This document shows positions 5,903-13,893 of a stretch of 13,893 nucleotides of DNA, piece after piece. Each line of letters begins with the position of its first letter. Within the stretch, counting starts at the first letter, position 1. Origin of the DNA: JBJXHG01 sp046160865 (lineage in GTDB: Bacteria; Planctomycetota; UBA1135; GCA-002686595); the NCBI GenBank assembly GCA_046160865.1, contig JBJXHG010000103.1, positions 1 through 13,893 on the forward strand. Reading direction: 5' to 3'. The notes beneath the pieces are model-generated. The model was not told where the DNA came from. It saw only the letters and a list, made by a program, of their open reading frames with translations, and ran no database searches. The position numbers and the translations under genes are program-made.

Positions 5903-6088
5903 CTCTGAGCCCGCATCTCTCACCCCACCGCGGCTGCAACGGCGCAATTGCCGGCGTCTGCTGCGCCCTACTCCGTCGCGCTCGCCGAAGATCTCATCTG
6001 GGGCCTTACCAGGTCGCCTCCGGTGCGCTCGGTCGCTCGGCTTGCATCCACCAACACTTGCACCGTTTCGCTCGCGGCGAGGTGAGAC
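5903..6088 (+). other. 186-bp spacer between kdpF and kdpA, no gene recognised
   Basis: In most kdp operons kdpF and kdpA are only a few bases apart. Here 186 bp intervene. A 66-codon frame (5899-6099) crosses the spacer, starting on the last base pairs of kdpF and running into kdpA, but its product is Arg/His/Cys-rich without a domain and I do not call it. The spacer ends in a strong AGGTGA ribosome binding site for kdpA. Its origin, an inserted repeat, an RNA control element or relaxed sequence, cannot be settled here. Confidence 0.5.
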
Positions 6089-7831
6089 ATGCAGGCTAGC
6101 GGCTGGCTGCAGGTCGCCCTGTTCCTCGTCGTGCTCGTCGTCCTGGCGAAGCCGCTCGGGGAATACATGGCGCGCGTGTTCGCGGGCGAGCCGACGAAGA
6201 TCGGTCGCGTCCTCGGGCCGCTCGAGCGCGTTCTGTACCGCGTCATCGGCACGCGCCCCGACGCCGAGATGGACTGGAAGCGCTACGCCACAGCGATGCT
6301 CGCGTTTCACTTCGTCGGCTTCGTCGCGCTGTACGCGCTGCAGCGCTTCCAACATGCGCTGCCGCTCAACCCCGAGCACCAGGTCGCGGTCACGCCCGAT
6401 TCCGCGTTCAACACCGCGGTCAGCTTCGTCACGAACACGAACTGGCAGGGCTACGGCGGCGAGACCACCATGAGCTACCTGACGCAGATGCTCGGCCTCG
6501 GCGTGCAGAACTTCGTGTCTGCCGCGGCCGGCATCGCGATGCTCGTGGCGCTCATCCGCGGCTTCGCACGCCACACGGCAACCACGATCGGCAACTTCTG
6601 GGTCGATCTCGTGCGCGCGACGCTCTACGTGCTCTTGCCGCTGTCGCTCGTCGTGTCGCTCGCGCTCGTGTCGCAAGGTGTCGTGCAGACGTTCGAGCCG
6701 TACGCACATGTGCAGGTGCTCGACCCGGGCATTGACGCGCAGGGAGAGCCCGTCGCGGAGCAAGTGCTCGCGCTCGGACCGGCCGCGTCGCAGATCGCGA
6801 TCAAGCAGCTCGGCACGAACGGCGGCGGCTTTTTCAACGTCAACTCGGCCCATCCGTTCGAGAACCCGACGCCGATCTCGAACTTCATCCAGGTGATCTC
6901 GATCCTGCTGATCGCCGCGGCGCTGTGCTTCACGTTCGGCCGCATGGTCAAGGACACGCGCCAAGGTTGGGCCGTGTTCGCGGCGATGACCGTGCTGTTC
7001 GTGCCGTGCGTCGTCGGCGTGATCGCCGCGGAGCAGAGCGGCAATCCGGCGTTCGAAGCGCTCGGCGTCGACTCCGCCGTGAGTCCCGCGCAGCCGGGCG
7101 GAAACATGGAGGGCAAGGAAGCGCGCTTCGGCATCGTGAACTCCGGCTTGTGGGCTGCGGCGACGACAGCCGCGTCGAACGGCTCGGTGAACTCGATGCA
7201 CGACTCGTTCACGCCGCTCGGCGGAATGGTGCCGATGTTTCTGATGCAGCTCGGCGAAGTCGTGTTCGGCGGCGTCGGCTCGGGACTCTACGGCATGCTC
7301 GTCTTCGCGATCGTGGCCGTGTTCATCGCGGGGTTGATGGTCGGGCGCACGCCCGAGTACCTCGGCAAGAAGGTCGAGGCGTTCGAGATGAAGATGGCTT
7401 CGATCGCGATCCTCGCTCCGTGCTTCGCCGTGCTCGTCGGCACCGCGATCGCGGTCATGCACCCGCTCGGCAGAGCGACCGTCTACAACCCCGGCGCACA
7501 CGGCTACAGCGAGGTGCTGTACGCGTTCTCGTCGGCCGGCAACAACAACGGCAGCGCGTTCGCGGGACTCGGCGCGAACAATCCCTTCTACAACACGATG
7601 CTCGGCATCGCGATGTTGATGGGGCGCTTCCTGATCGCACTCCCCGTGCTCGCGATGGCGGGCTCGCTCGCGCGGAAGAAGCTCGTTCCCAAGACCGCGG
7701 GCACGCTGCCGACGCACGGTCCGCTGTTCGTCGTGCTGCTCACCGGAACCGTGCTGCTCGTCGGCGCGCTCACCTTCGTGCCCGCCCTCGCGCTCGGTCC
7801 GATCGTCGAGCACCTGATGTCCACGTCCTGA
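6089..7831 (+). CDS. kdpA: K+-transporting ATPase subunit KdpA
   Basis: KdpA is the channel-like, K+-selective subunit of the KdpFABC pump, related to the Trk/Ktr/HKT superfamily and made of four pore-loop repeats. The 580-aa product has about ten membrane segments and all four selectivity-filter loops: TNTNWQ (115-120), GTNGGGFFN (242-250), TTAASNGSVN (359-368) and SSAGNNNGSAF (481-491). The conserved segment around GGNMEGKEARFGIVNSGLWA (337-356) precedes filter three. Length is close to the E. coli protein (557 aa). The ATG at 6089 is supported by AGGTGA at a 4-nt spacing and by the expected hydrophobic N terminus. kdpB starts 11 bp downstream. Confidence 0.97.
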   Translation: MQASGWLQVALFLVVLVVLAKPLGEYMARVFAGEPTKIGRVLGPLERVLYRVIGTRPDAEMDWKRYATAMLAFHFVGFVALYALQRFQHALPLNPEHQVAVTPDSAFNTAVSFVTNTNWQGYGGETTMSYLTQMLGLGVQNFVSAAAGIAMLVALIRGFARHTATTIGNFWVDLVRATLYVLLPLSLVVSLALVSQGVVQTFEPYAHVQVLDPGIDAQGEPVAEQVLALGPAASQIAIKQLGTNGGGFFNVNSAHPFENPTPISNFIQVISILLIAAALCFTFGRMVKDTRQGWAVFAAMTVLFVPCVVGVIAAEQSGNPAFEALGVDSAVSPAQPGGNMEGKEARFGIVNSGLWAAATTAASNGSVNSMHDSFTPLGGMVPMFLMQLGEVVFGGVGSGLYGMLVFAIVAVFIAGLMVGRTPEYLGKKVEAFEMKMASIAILAPCFAVLVGTAIAVMHPLGRATVYNPGAHGYSEVLYAFSSAGNNNGSAFAGLGANNPFYNTMLGIAMLMGRFLIALPVLAMAGSLARKKLVPKTAGTLPTHGPLFVVLLTGTVLLVGALTFVPALALGPIVEHLMSTS

Positions 7832-7842
7832 CACCCAGCACC

Positions 7843-9918
7843 ATGTCGAAGAAAACTCAGTCGCGGTCGCTGCTCGATCCCGCGCTCGCGCGGCGCGCAG
7901 CCGTCGATTCCGTGCGCAAGCTCGATCCGCGCTCGCAAGTGCGCAACCCGGTCATGTTCGTCGTCTGGGTCGGCGCGCTCTTGACGAGCGTGCTCTGGAT
8001 CCAAGCGCTCGTCGGACGCGGCGAAGCGCCGGCCGGGTTCATCCTCGCCATTTCGCTGTGGCTGTGGTTCACGGTGCTGTTCGCGAACTTCGCCGAAGCG
8101 ATGGCGGAAGGCCGCGGGAAGGCGCAGGCGGAGAGCTTGCGCAAGACGCGCGCAGACGTCGTCGCGAAGAAGCTCGCCAAGCCCGAGCGCAACGCGCGCG
8201 TCGAGTCCGTTCCCGCGCCGCGTCTGCGCAAGGGCGACTTCGTGCTCGTCGAGAGCGGCGACGTGATTCCGGTCGACGGCGAGATCCGCGACGGGATCGC
8301 GTCGGTCGACGAGAGCGCGATCACCGGTGAGAGTGCGCCGGTGATCCGCGAGAGCGGCGGCGATCGCAACGGTGTCACCGGCGGAACGCGCGTTCTCTCG
8401 GACTGGCTCGTCGTCGAGGTGACCGCGAATCCAGGCGAGACGTTCCTCGACCGGATGATCTCGCTCGTCGAAGGCGCGAAGCGCAAGAAGACACCGAACG
8501 AGATCGCGCTCGGGATCATGCTCGCCGGCATGACGATCGTCTTCCTGCTGGCGACGGCGACCTTGTGGCCGTTCTCGGCCTATGCCGTCGTCACGGCTGC
8601 CGGCAAGGGCGACGTCGTGTCGATCACGGTGCTCGTCGCGCTGCTCGTGTGCTTGATCCCGACGACGATCGGCGGCCTGCTGTCGGCGATCGGCATCGCG
8701 GGCATGGATCGCATGATCCAAGCGAACGTGATCGCGACGTCGGGACGCGCGGTGGAAGCCGCGGGCGACGTCGACGTGCTGCTCCTCGACAAGACGGGCA
8801 CGATCACGCTCGGCAACCGGCAGGCGACGGAGTTCGTGCCCGCCACGGGCGTCGATCCGAGCGAGTTCGCGGACGCGGCGCAGCTCGCGTCGCTCGCCGA
8901 CGAGACACCCGAGGGCCGCAGCATCGTCGTGTTCGCGAAGGAGAAGCACGGCTTGCGCGAGCGCAAGATCCAGGACATCGGCGCAAGGTTCGTCCCGTTC
9001 TCCGCGCAGACGCGCATGAGCGGCGTCGATCTCGACGGACGTGAGATCCGCAAGGGCGCGTACGACGCGATCGCGGACTTCGTGGCGTGGCACGGCGGCA
9101 GCTTTCCGGGCGACGTGCGCCAAGCGGTCGAGCGCATCGCGCGCGGCGGTGCGACGCCGCTCGTCGTCGCGATCGGCGCGCGCGTGCTCGGCGTGATCCA
9201 GCTCAAGGACATCGTGAAAGGCGGCATCAAGGAGCGCTTCACCGACCTGCGCACGATGGGCATCAAGACGATCATGATCACCGGCGACAACCCGCTCACC
9301 GCGGCTGCGATCGCCGCCGAGGCCGGTGTCGACGACTTCCTCGCGCTCGCGACGCCCGAGAAGAAGCTCGAGCTGATCCGCGAGTACCAGAGCAAGGGTC
9401 ACCTCGTCGCGATGACCGGCGACGGCACGAACGACGCGCCGGCGCTCGCGCAAGCGGACGTCGCGGTCGCGATGAACAGCGGCACGCAAGCCGCGAAGGA
9501 AGCCGGCAACCTGGTCGACCTCGACTCGAACCCGACGAAGCTGATCGAGATCGTGCACATCGGCAAGCAGATGCTGATGACGCGCGGCTCGCTGACGACG
9601 TTCAGCATCGCGAACGACGTCGCCAAGTACTTCGCGATCATCCCGGCCGGCTTCGCGACGACGTATCCAGAGCTCATGAAGCTCAACGTGATGGGGCTCG
9701 CGTCGCCGGCGTCGGCAATTCTCTCGGCGGTCGTGTTCAACGCCTTGATCATCGTGGCGCTGATCCCGCTCGCGCTGCGCGGCGTGCAGTACCGGCCGAT
9801 CGGCGCCGCGCAGCTCCTGCGCCGCAACCTGTGGATCTACGGTCTCGGCGGCATCCTCGTGCCATTCGCAGGGATCAAAGTGATCGATCTCGCGCTCGTC
9901 GGACTCGGACTGACCTGA
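7843..9918 (+). CDS. kdpB: K+-transporting P-type ATPase subunit KdpB
   Basis: KdpB is the P-type ATPase that drives K+ uptake through KdpA. The 691-aa product has an intact catalytic set: TGES (161-164) in the A domain; DKTGT with the phosphorylated Asp316; the N-domain block FVPFSAQTRMSG and Lys404 for ATP binding; TGDNPLTA; and GDGTNDAPA with Asp527 in the P domain. The invariant LIPTTIGGLLSAIGIAGMDR stretch forms the membrane helix that meets KdpA. Ser164 matches E. coli Ser162, whose phosphorylation shuts the pump down at high K+, so that control may be kept. The frame is open far upstream within kdpA in another phase, but the ATG at 7843 gives the standard N terminus (MSKKTQSRSLLD). No good ribosome binding site is visible, suggesting coupling to kdpA. 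Confidence 0.97.
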   Translation: MSKKTQSRSLLDPALARRAAVDSVRKLDPRSQVRNPVMFVVWVGALLTSVLWIQALVGRGEAPAGFILAISLWLWFTVLFANFAEAMAEGRGKAQAESLRKTRADVVAKKLAKPERNARVESVPAPRLRKGDFVLVESGDVIPVDGEIRDGIASVDESAITGESAPVIRESGGDRNGVTGGTRVLSDWLVVEVTANPGETFLDRMISLVEGAKRKKTPNEIALGIMLAGMTIVFLLATATLWPFSAYAVVTAAGKGDVVSITVLVALLVCLIPTTIGGLLSAIGIAGMDRMIQANVIATSGRAVEAAGDVDVLLLDKTGTITLGNRQATEFVPATGVDPSEFADAAQLASLADETPEGRSIVVFAKEKHGLRERKIQDIGARFVPFSAQTRMSGVDLDGREIRKGAYDAIADFVAWHGGSFPGDVRQAVERIARGGATPLVVAIGARVLGVIQLKDIVKGGIKERFTDLRTMGIKTIMITGDNPLTAAAIAAEAGVDDFLALATPEKKLELIREYQSKGHLVAMTGDGTNDAPALAQADVAVAMNSGTQAAKEAGNLVDLDSNPTKLIEIVHIGKQMLMTRGSLTTFSIANDVAKYFAIIPAGFATTYPELMKLNVMGLASPASAILSAVVFNALIIVALIPLALRGVQYRPIGAAQLLRRNLWIYGLGGILVPFAGIKVIDLALVGLGLT

Positions 9919-9929
9919 AAGACAACGCC

Positions 9930-10496
9930 ATGCTCTCCGAACTGCGTCCCGCCGTCGTCGCGCTGATCGTGCTCAGCGTGATCACGGGCGTTCTCTATCC
10001 GCTCGCGGTCACGGGAGTCGCGCAGGTTGCCTTCACGGAGCAAGCGAACGGCAGCCTGATCCGCGTCGGAGATCGCGTCGTCGGCTCGCGCTGGATCGGT
10101 CAAAGCTTCGACGATCCGCGCTACTTCTGGGGCCGCTTGTCGGCCACGTCGCCGGCGTACAACGGCGCCGCGTCGTCGGGCTCGAACTACGGTCCGTTGA
10201 ATCCCGCGCTGCTCGATGCCGCGCGCGCGCGCATCGCGCAGCTCGAGCTCGCGGGCGGCACGCTAGCACCGATCCCGATCGATCTCGTCACCGCCTCGGG
10301 CAGCGGGCTCGATCCGCACATCTCGCCGGCCGCCGCGCGCTTCCAAGTTGCGCGTGTCGCCCGCGCGCGCCGCATGGCGGAGTCCGCGGTCGCGCTACTC
10401 GTCGAGCGACACGTGGAAGGGCCCGATCTCGGCGTGCTCGGCGAGCCGCGCGTCAACGTGGTCGCGCTCAACCTCGCACTGGACGCGCAACGTTGA
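9930..10496 (+). CDS. kdpC: K+-transporting ATPase subunit KdpC
   Basis: KdpC is the single-span subunit of KdpFABC with a large periplasmic domain; it is needed for assembly and has been proposed to aid ATP or K+ affinity. The 188-aa product has one N-terminal membrane helix (about 8-33), then the family blocks VGSRWIGQSFDDPRYFWGRL (51-70), SATSPAYNGAASSGSNYGPL (71-90) and GSGLDPHISPAAARFQVARV (124-143). The C-terminal block reads GVLGEPRVNVVALNLAL. Length is typical of the family. It begins 11 bp after kdpB and ends 18 bp before kdpD. Confidence 0.97.
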   Translation: MLSELRPAVVALIVLSVITGVLYPLAVTGVAQVAFTEQANGSLIRVGDRVVGSRWIGQSFDDPRYFWGRLSATSPAYNGAASSGSNYGPLNPALLDAARARIAQLELAGGTLAPIPIDLVTASGSGLDPHISPAAARFQVARVARARRMAESAVALLVERHVEGPDLGVLGEPRVNVVALNLALDAQR

Positions 10497-10514
10497 GAGC
10501 TCGATAACGGACGC

Positions 10515-13211
10515 ATGGACGAGCGTCGACCGACACCGGAGAAGATGCTCGCGCGCGCGGCGGCGGAGGCGTCACGCTCCGATCGCGGGCGGCTGAAGAT
10601 CTTCTTCGGCGCGGCGCCGGGCGTCGGCAAGACGTTCGCGATGCTCGAGGGCGCGCGCGCGCTCGTGCGGCAGCGCAAGGACGTCGTCATCGGGCTCGTC
10701 GAGACGCACGGACGCGCGGAAACCGAAGCGCTCACACACGGTTTCGAGACGCTGCCGCCACGGACGATCGAGTACCGCGGCGTGAAACTGCGCGAGCTCG
10801 ATCTCGACGGTGCGCTGACGCGGCGTCCCGCGCTCGTGCTCGTCGACGAGCTAGCTCACACCAACGCGCCGGGCTCGCGCCACCTGCGCCGCTGGCAAGA
10901 CGTCGTCGAGCTGATCGAGTCCGGCATCGACGTGTACACGACGCTCAACGTGCAGCACGTCGACAGCTTGAACGACGTCGTCGCGCAGATCACCGGCGTC
11001 AAGGTGCAAGAGACCGTGCCCGACTCGGTGCTCGACCTCGCGGACGAGATCGAGCTCGTCGACCTGCCGCCCGACGACCTGCTCGATCGCTTGAGTCAGG
11101 GCAAGGTCTACATCCCCGCGCAAGCGGAGCGCGCGATGCGGAACTTCTTCCGCAAGGGCAACCTGATCGCTCTGCGCGAGCTCGCGCTGCGCCGCACCGC
11201 CGAGCGCGTCGATGCGCAAGCGGAAGCGTGGAAGCGCGAGCACGGGATCGAGAGCACGCTGCCAACGCACCAGCGCATCCTCGTCGCCGTCGATCACACG
11301 CCGCAAGCTGGCGATGTCGTGCGCGCCGGCCGGCGCATCGCCGCGCACTTCCGCGCGACGTGGATCGCGCTCGCGGTGGAGACGTCGGCGTTCGATCGCT
11401 TGGTGGACGAGGATCGCGAGCGCGTGTCGGAGCACTTGGCGCTCGCCGGAACGCTCGGCGCCGAGACGCTCGTCGTGCGCGGCGAGCGCGTCGCGGAAGA
11501 GATCCTCGCCATGGCGCGCGAGCGCAACATCACGCTGATCCTCGTCGGCAAGCCGACGGGCCCGCGTTGGCGCGAATGGCTGCACCGCTCGCTGTTCGAC
11601 GAGCTCGTGCGCCGCTCCGAAGGCATCCAGGTCCTCGTGACGTCGGGCGAGAAAGAAGCGCAAGAGGCGCCGCGCTTGCCGCGGATCCGGCGGCGCACGA
11701 AGGGTTCGGAGTACGCGTGGGCGTTCGCGCCCGTGCTCGTGAGCACCGCGATCTGCCTCGTCACGCGACCGGTGTTCAACCTCGCCGACCAAGCGATGGT
11801 GTACCTGCTCGGCGTGCTCATCGCGGCGAGCGTGCTGTCGCGCGGCCCGTCGCTCGTGTCCGCGGTTGCGAGCGTCGCGGCACTCGACTTCTTCTTCGTG
11901 CCGCCGTTCTACACGTTCGCGGTCGGCGACCAGCGCTACGTCGTCACGTTCCTCGTCATGCTCATCGTCGCGCTGTCCGTCAGCCGGCGCACGGTGCTCA
12001 TGCGCGAGCAAGCCGAGGCCGCGCGCGATCGCGAGCGCCGGACGGCCTCGCTCTTCGCGATGAGCCGTCAGTTCACGATCGAGGACGAGGCGCAGGAGAT
12101 CGCACGCGCCGCGGTGGCCAACGTCAGCGGCCTGACGAGCGTCGGCGCCTCCGTGTTGCTCGCGAGTCGCAAGGGCGATCTCCTGCCGCTCGCGCACGCG
12201 GGCGACGATCCGTGCGCGACCGATCGCGAGCGCGCCGTCGCACGCTGGGTCTTCGAGCACGGGCGCCCGGCCGGCTACGGTACGGACACGTTGCCCGCGT
12301 CCGACGCGCTGTTCCTGCCGCTCGTCGGCGCCGGCGGCACGATCGGTGTGTTCGGGATCGGCCTCGGCCGGCGATCCGAAGCGCCGTCGCCGTCGCTGCG
12401 GCAACTGCTCGAGACGTTCGTCGCGCAGACGGCGCTCGCGCTCGAGCGCGTGACGCTGCGCGAGGAGGCGCAGCACGCCAAGCTCGCCGTCGAGACGGAG
12501 CGCCTGCGCAACGATCTCTTGTCGACGGTGTCGCACGACTTGCGCACGCCGCTCGCGTCGATCACCGGAGCGGCGGGCGTGCTGCTCGAGCAGAGCGCTC
12601 CGCTCGATCCGTCCGAGCGCCGCGAGCTGCTCGCGACGATCCGCGAGGAGAGCGACCGGCTCGGCCGGCTCGTCAACAATCTGCTCGACCTGACGCGCAT
12701 CGAGTCCGGTGCGCTGCGCGTGCGGAAGGAGTGGGTGCCGATCGAAGAGGTCGTGCACTCGGCGATCGAGCGACTCGAGAGTCGACTCGCGGATCACGTG
12801 CTGCAGGTGCAGCTGCCCGAGGAAGTATTGATGGCGCCGGTCGATCCCGTGCTGCTCGAGCAAGTGCTCGTCAATCTGCTCGAGAACGCGGCGAAGTTCA
12901 GTCCGGCCGGCTCCTCGATCACGGTGCGCGCGCGCGGCGCGGCGAACGAGATCGTGTGCGAGGTCGTCGACTCGGGTCCGGGCATCCCGGCCGGCGAAGA
13001 AGAGCGCGTGTTCGAGCGCTTCTATCGCGTTCCCGACGGACGCCGCACGGAAGGCGCGGGCCTCGGCCTCACGGTGTGCCGTGCGATCGTGCGCGCGCAC
13101 GGCGGCTGGATCCGCGCCGCGAACGATCCGCCGGCAGGCGCCGTGTTCCAGTTCGGCGTGCCGGTCGAAGGCACACCGCCCGTTCTCGCACCGCTGGAGC
13201 CCGCCGCGTGA
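10515..13211 (+). CDS. kdpD: Sensor histidine kinase KdpD
   Basis: KdpD is the membrane sensor kinase/phosphatase that responds to K+ limitation and phosphorylates KdpE. The 898-aa product is full length (E. coli 894). Domain order is: N-terminal KdpD domain with Walker A GAAPGVGKT (32-40) and a Walker B-like VLVDELAHTNAPGSRH with Asp111/Glu112; a universal-stress-protein domain (about 252-371, starting HQRILVAVDHTP); four membrane helices (about 400-496); an Arg-rich segment just after; a GAF-like domain (about 515-655); HisKA with SHDLRTPL and the phospho-acceptor His674; and an ATPase domain with LLENAAKFS, VDSGPGIP and GAGLGL (847-852). Retained Walker and USP domains mean ATP and possibly c-di-AMP sensing are plausible, but c-di-AMP binding cannot be read here. 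The stop overlaps the kdpE start by 4 bp. Confidence 0.97.
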   Translation: MDERRPTPEKMLARAAAEASRSDRGRLKIFFGAAPGVGKTFAMLEGARALVRQRKDVVIGLVETHGRAETEALTHGFETLPPRTIEYRGVKLRELDLDGALTRRPALVLVDELAHTNAPGSRHLRRWQDVVELIESGIDVYTTLNVQHVDSLNDVVAQITGVKVQETVPDSVLDLADEIELVDLPPDDLLDRLSQGKVYIPAQAERAMRNFFRKGNLIALRELALRRTAERVDAQAEAWKREHGIESTLPTHQRILVAVDHTPQAGDVVRAGRRIAAHFRATWIALAVETSAFDRLVDEDRERVSEHLALAGTLGAETLVVRGERVAEEILAMARERNITLILVGKPTGPRWREWLHRSLFDELVRRSEGIQVLVTSGEKEAQEAPRLPRIRRRTKGSEYAWAFAPVLVSTAICLVTRPVFNLADQAMVYLLGVLIAASVLSRGPSLVSAVASVAALDFFFVPPFYTFAVGDQRYVVTFLVMLIVALSVSRRTVLMREQAEAARDRERRTASLFAMSRQFTIEDEAQEIARAAVANVSGLTSVGASVLLASRKGDLLPLAHAGDDPCATDRERAVARWVFEHGRPAGYGTDTLPASDALFLPLVGAGGTIGVFGIGLGRRSEAPSPSLRQLLETFVAQTALALERVTLREEAQHAKLAVETERLRNDLLSTVSHDLRTPLASITGAAGVLLEQSAPLDPSERRELLATIREESDRLGRLVNNLLDLTRIESGALRVRKEWVPIEEVVHSAIERLESRLADHVLQVQLPEEVLMAPVDPVLLEQVLVNLLENAAKFSPAGSSITVRARGAANEIVCEVVDSGPGIPAGEEERVFERFYRVPDGRRTEGAGLGLTVCRAIVRAHGGWIRAANDPPAGAVFQFGVPVEGTPPVLAPLEPAA

Positions 13212-13893
13212 GCGACGCGAAGAGTGCCGGCCCGCTCGTCCTCATCGTCGACGACGAGCCGCAAGTGCGCCGCTATCTGCGCACGAGCTTGCAAGCGCAC
13301 GGCTATCGCACGCTCGAGGCCGCGACGGGCGCGGAAGCACTGCGGATGGCGAGCCAGTACGTGCCCGACGTCGTGCTGCTCGATCTCGGTCTTCCGGATC
13401 TCGACGGCACCGAGGTCACGCGCCGCATGCGCGAATGGACGCGCGTGCCGATCCTCGTCATCTCGGCGCGCGGACAGGAATCGGACAAGGTGCACGCGCT
13501 CGACGCGGGCGCCGACGACTACTTGACGAAGCCGTTCGGGTTCGCGGAGCTGCTCGCGCGCGTGCGCGTCGCGCTGCGCCATGCGCAGATCGCCCCGACC
13601 GACGGCAGCGAGAGCACGTTCACGTGCGGTCCGCTGCGGCTCGAGCTCGCGCTGCGGCGCGTGTTCCTCGCGGACCGAGAGATCCATCTCACGCCGATCG
13701 AGTACAAGCTGCTCACGACGCTCGCGCGGCACGCGGGCAAGGTCGTGACGCACAAGCAGCTCCTGCAAGAGGTGTGGGGGCCGCAGAGCACCGAGCAGAA
13801 CCAGTATCTGCGCGTCTACATGACGCACCTGCGGCGCAAGCTCGAGCCACCCGAGTCGCGCACGCGCATCTTCAAGACGGAAGCCGGCGTCGG
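13208..13893 (+). CDS. kdpE: Response regulator KdpE (3' end cut by window)
   Basis: KdpE is the OmpR/PhoB-class response regulator that activates kdp transcription when phosphorylated by KdpD. The visible 228 codons contain the receiver domain with the acidic pair Asp15/Asp16, the phospho-acceptor Asp59 (VVLLDLGLPD), Ser86 in place of the switch Thr, and Lys108 in LTKPF. The winged-helix DNA-binding domain follows from about 140, with LTPIEYKLLTTLARHAGKVV and the recognition region reading YLRVYMTHLRRKLEP. It starts at a GTG at 13208 whose last two bases open the kdpD stop codon (GTGA overlap), so translation is probably coupled. The window ends after TEAGVG, probably only a handful of residues short of the natural C terminus, since KdpE proteins are usually about 225-235 aa. 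Confidence 0.95.
   Translation, partial: MSDAKSAGPLVLIVDDEPQVRRYLRTSLQAHGYRTLEAATGAEALRMASQYVPDVVLLDLGLPDLDGTEVTRRMREWTRVPILVISARGQESDKVHALDAGADDYLTKPFGFAELLARVRVALRHAQIAPTDGSESTFTCGPLRLELALRRVFLADREIHLTPIEYKLLTTLARHAGKVVTHKQLLQEVWGPQSTEQNQYLRVYMTHLRRKLEPPESRTRIFKTEAGV

Noticed and set aside
5431..6088. c-di-AMP (ydaO/yuaA) riboswitch ahead of kdp
   Set aside because: That element controls K+ genes in some bacteria, but I could not recognise its conserved core or fold in either non-coding stretch.
5899..6099. 66-codon frame filling the kdpF-kdpA spacer
   Set aside because: Although its ATG overlaps the kdpF stop, the product has no domain or membrane helix and it overlaps the kdpA start region; kept only as a possibility.
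5714..7834. 706-codon minus-strand open frame across the kdpF region and kdpA
   Set aside because: Antisense to KdpA with all filter motifs intact; the product is Arg/His/Glu-rich low complexity.
7588..9558. 656-codon minus-strand open frame across kdpB
   Set aside because: Mirror frame of a fully conserved KdpB; no recognisable domain.
10851..13100. 749-codon minus-strand open frame across kdpD
   Set aside because: Mirror frame of a complete KdpD; composition shows only the usual Arg/His/Asp bias.
1..13893. CRISPR array, tRNA or rRNA genes
   Set aside because: No regularly spaced repeats, cloverleaf-like sequence or rRNA signature was seen on either strand.

Overview
The window is G+C-rich bacterial chromosomal DNA with dense genes on both strands and the long antisense shadow frames typical of high-GC genomes. 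A Gram-negative, aerobic or respiratory organism fits: there is an outer-membrane porin of the OprO/OprP type and an electron transfer flavoprotein (ETF) pair. The porin style (short coiled-coil after the signal peptide, Asp/Glu-rich loops, C-terminal Phe) together with the ETF and YceH genes makes me lean to Planctomycetota. Myxococcota or another high-GC Gram-negative phylum cannot be excluded from the sequence alone.

Left part (1-3573, minus strand). A metabolic cluster reads right to left: a PaaI-type hotdog thioesterase (3573-3109), then after a 234-bp hairpin-rich gap etfB (2874-2122), etfA (2112-1153), a pterin-4a-carbinolamine dehydratase (1131-835) and a YceH/DUF480 protein (838-146). 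The last four are tightly packed (9-bp and 21-bp gaps and a 4-bp ATGA overlap) and look like one operon. It ends next to a large imperfect palindrome (1-118) at the window edge.

Middle (3574-5715). A small DUF2007-like protein with a C-terminal membrane anchor (3648-4055, plus strand) faces away from the thioesterase. Next comes a 219-bp non-coding element (4084-4302) with 17-bp inverted ends flanked by TTA on both sides, very likely a MITE. Its right-hand TTA is also the stop codon of the adjacent porin gene (5430-4303, minus strand). The porin is divergent from the kdp operon, and the 285 bp between them hold an exact tandem 11-bp direct repeat that looks like an OmpR/PhoB-class (here KdpE) operator.

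Right part (5716-13893, plus strand). This is a complete high-affinity K+ uptake operon with its own sensor-regulator pair. The order is two tandem KdpF-like micro-ORFs, a 186-bp non-coding spacer, kdpA, kdpB, kdpC, kdpD and kdpE (cut by the window end a few residues short). KdpA forms the K+ path, KdpB is the P-type ATPase, KdpC and KdpF are accessory subunits, and KdpD/KdpE sense K+ limitation and switch the operon on. Key catalytic residues are intact throughout.

I found no clear new defence or biosynthetic system. The less ordinary signals are the MITE that supplies a stop codon, the doubled kdpF, the tandem-repeat operator, the unexplained spacer inside kdp, and the large palindrome at the left edge. 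No tRNA, rRNA or CRISPR array was seen.
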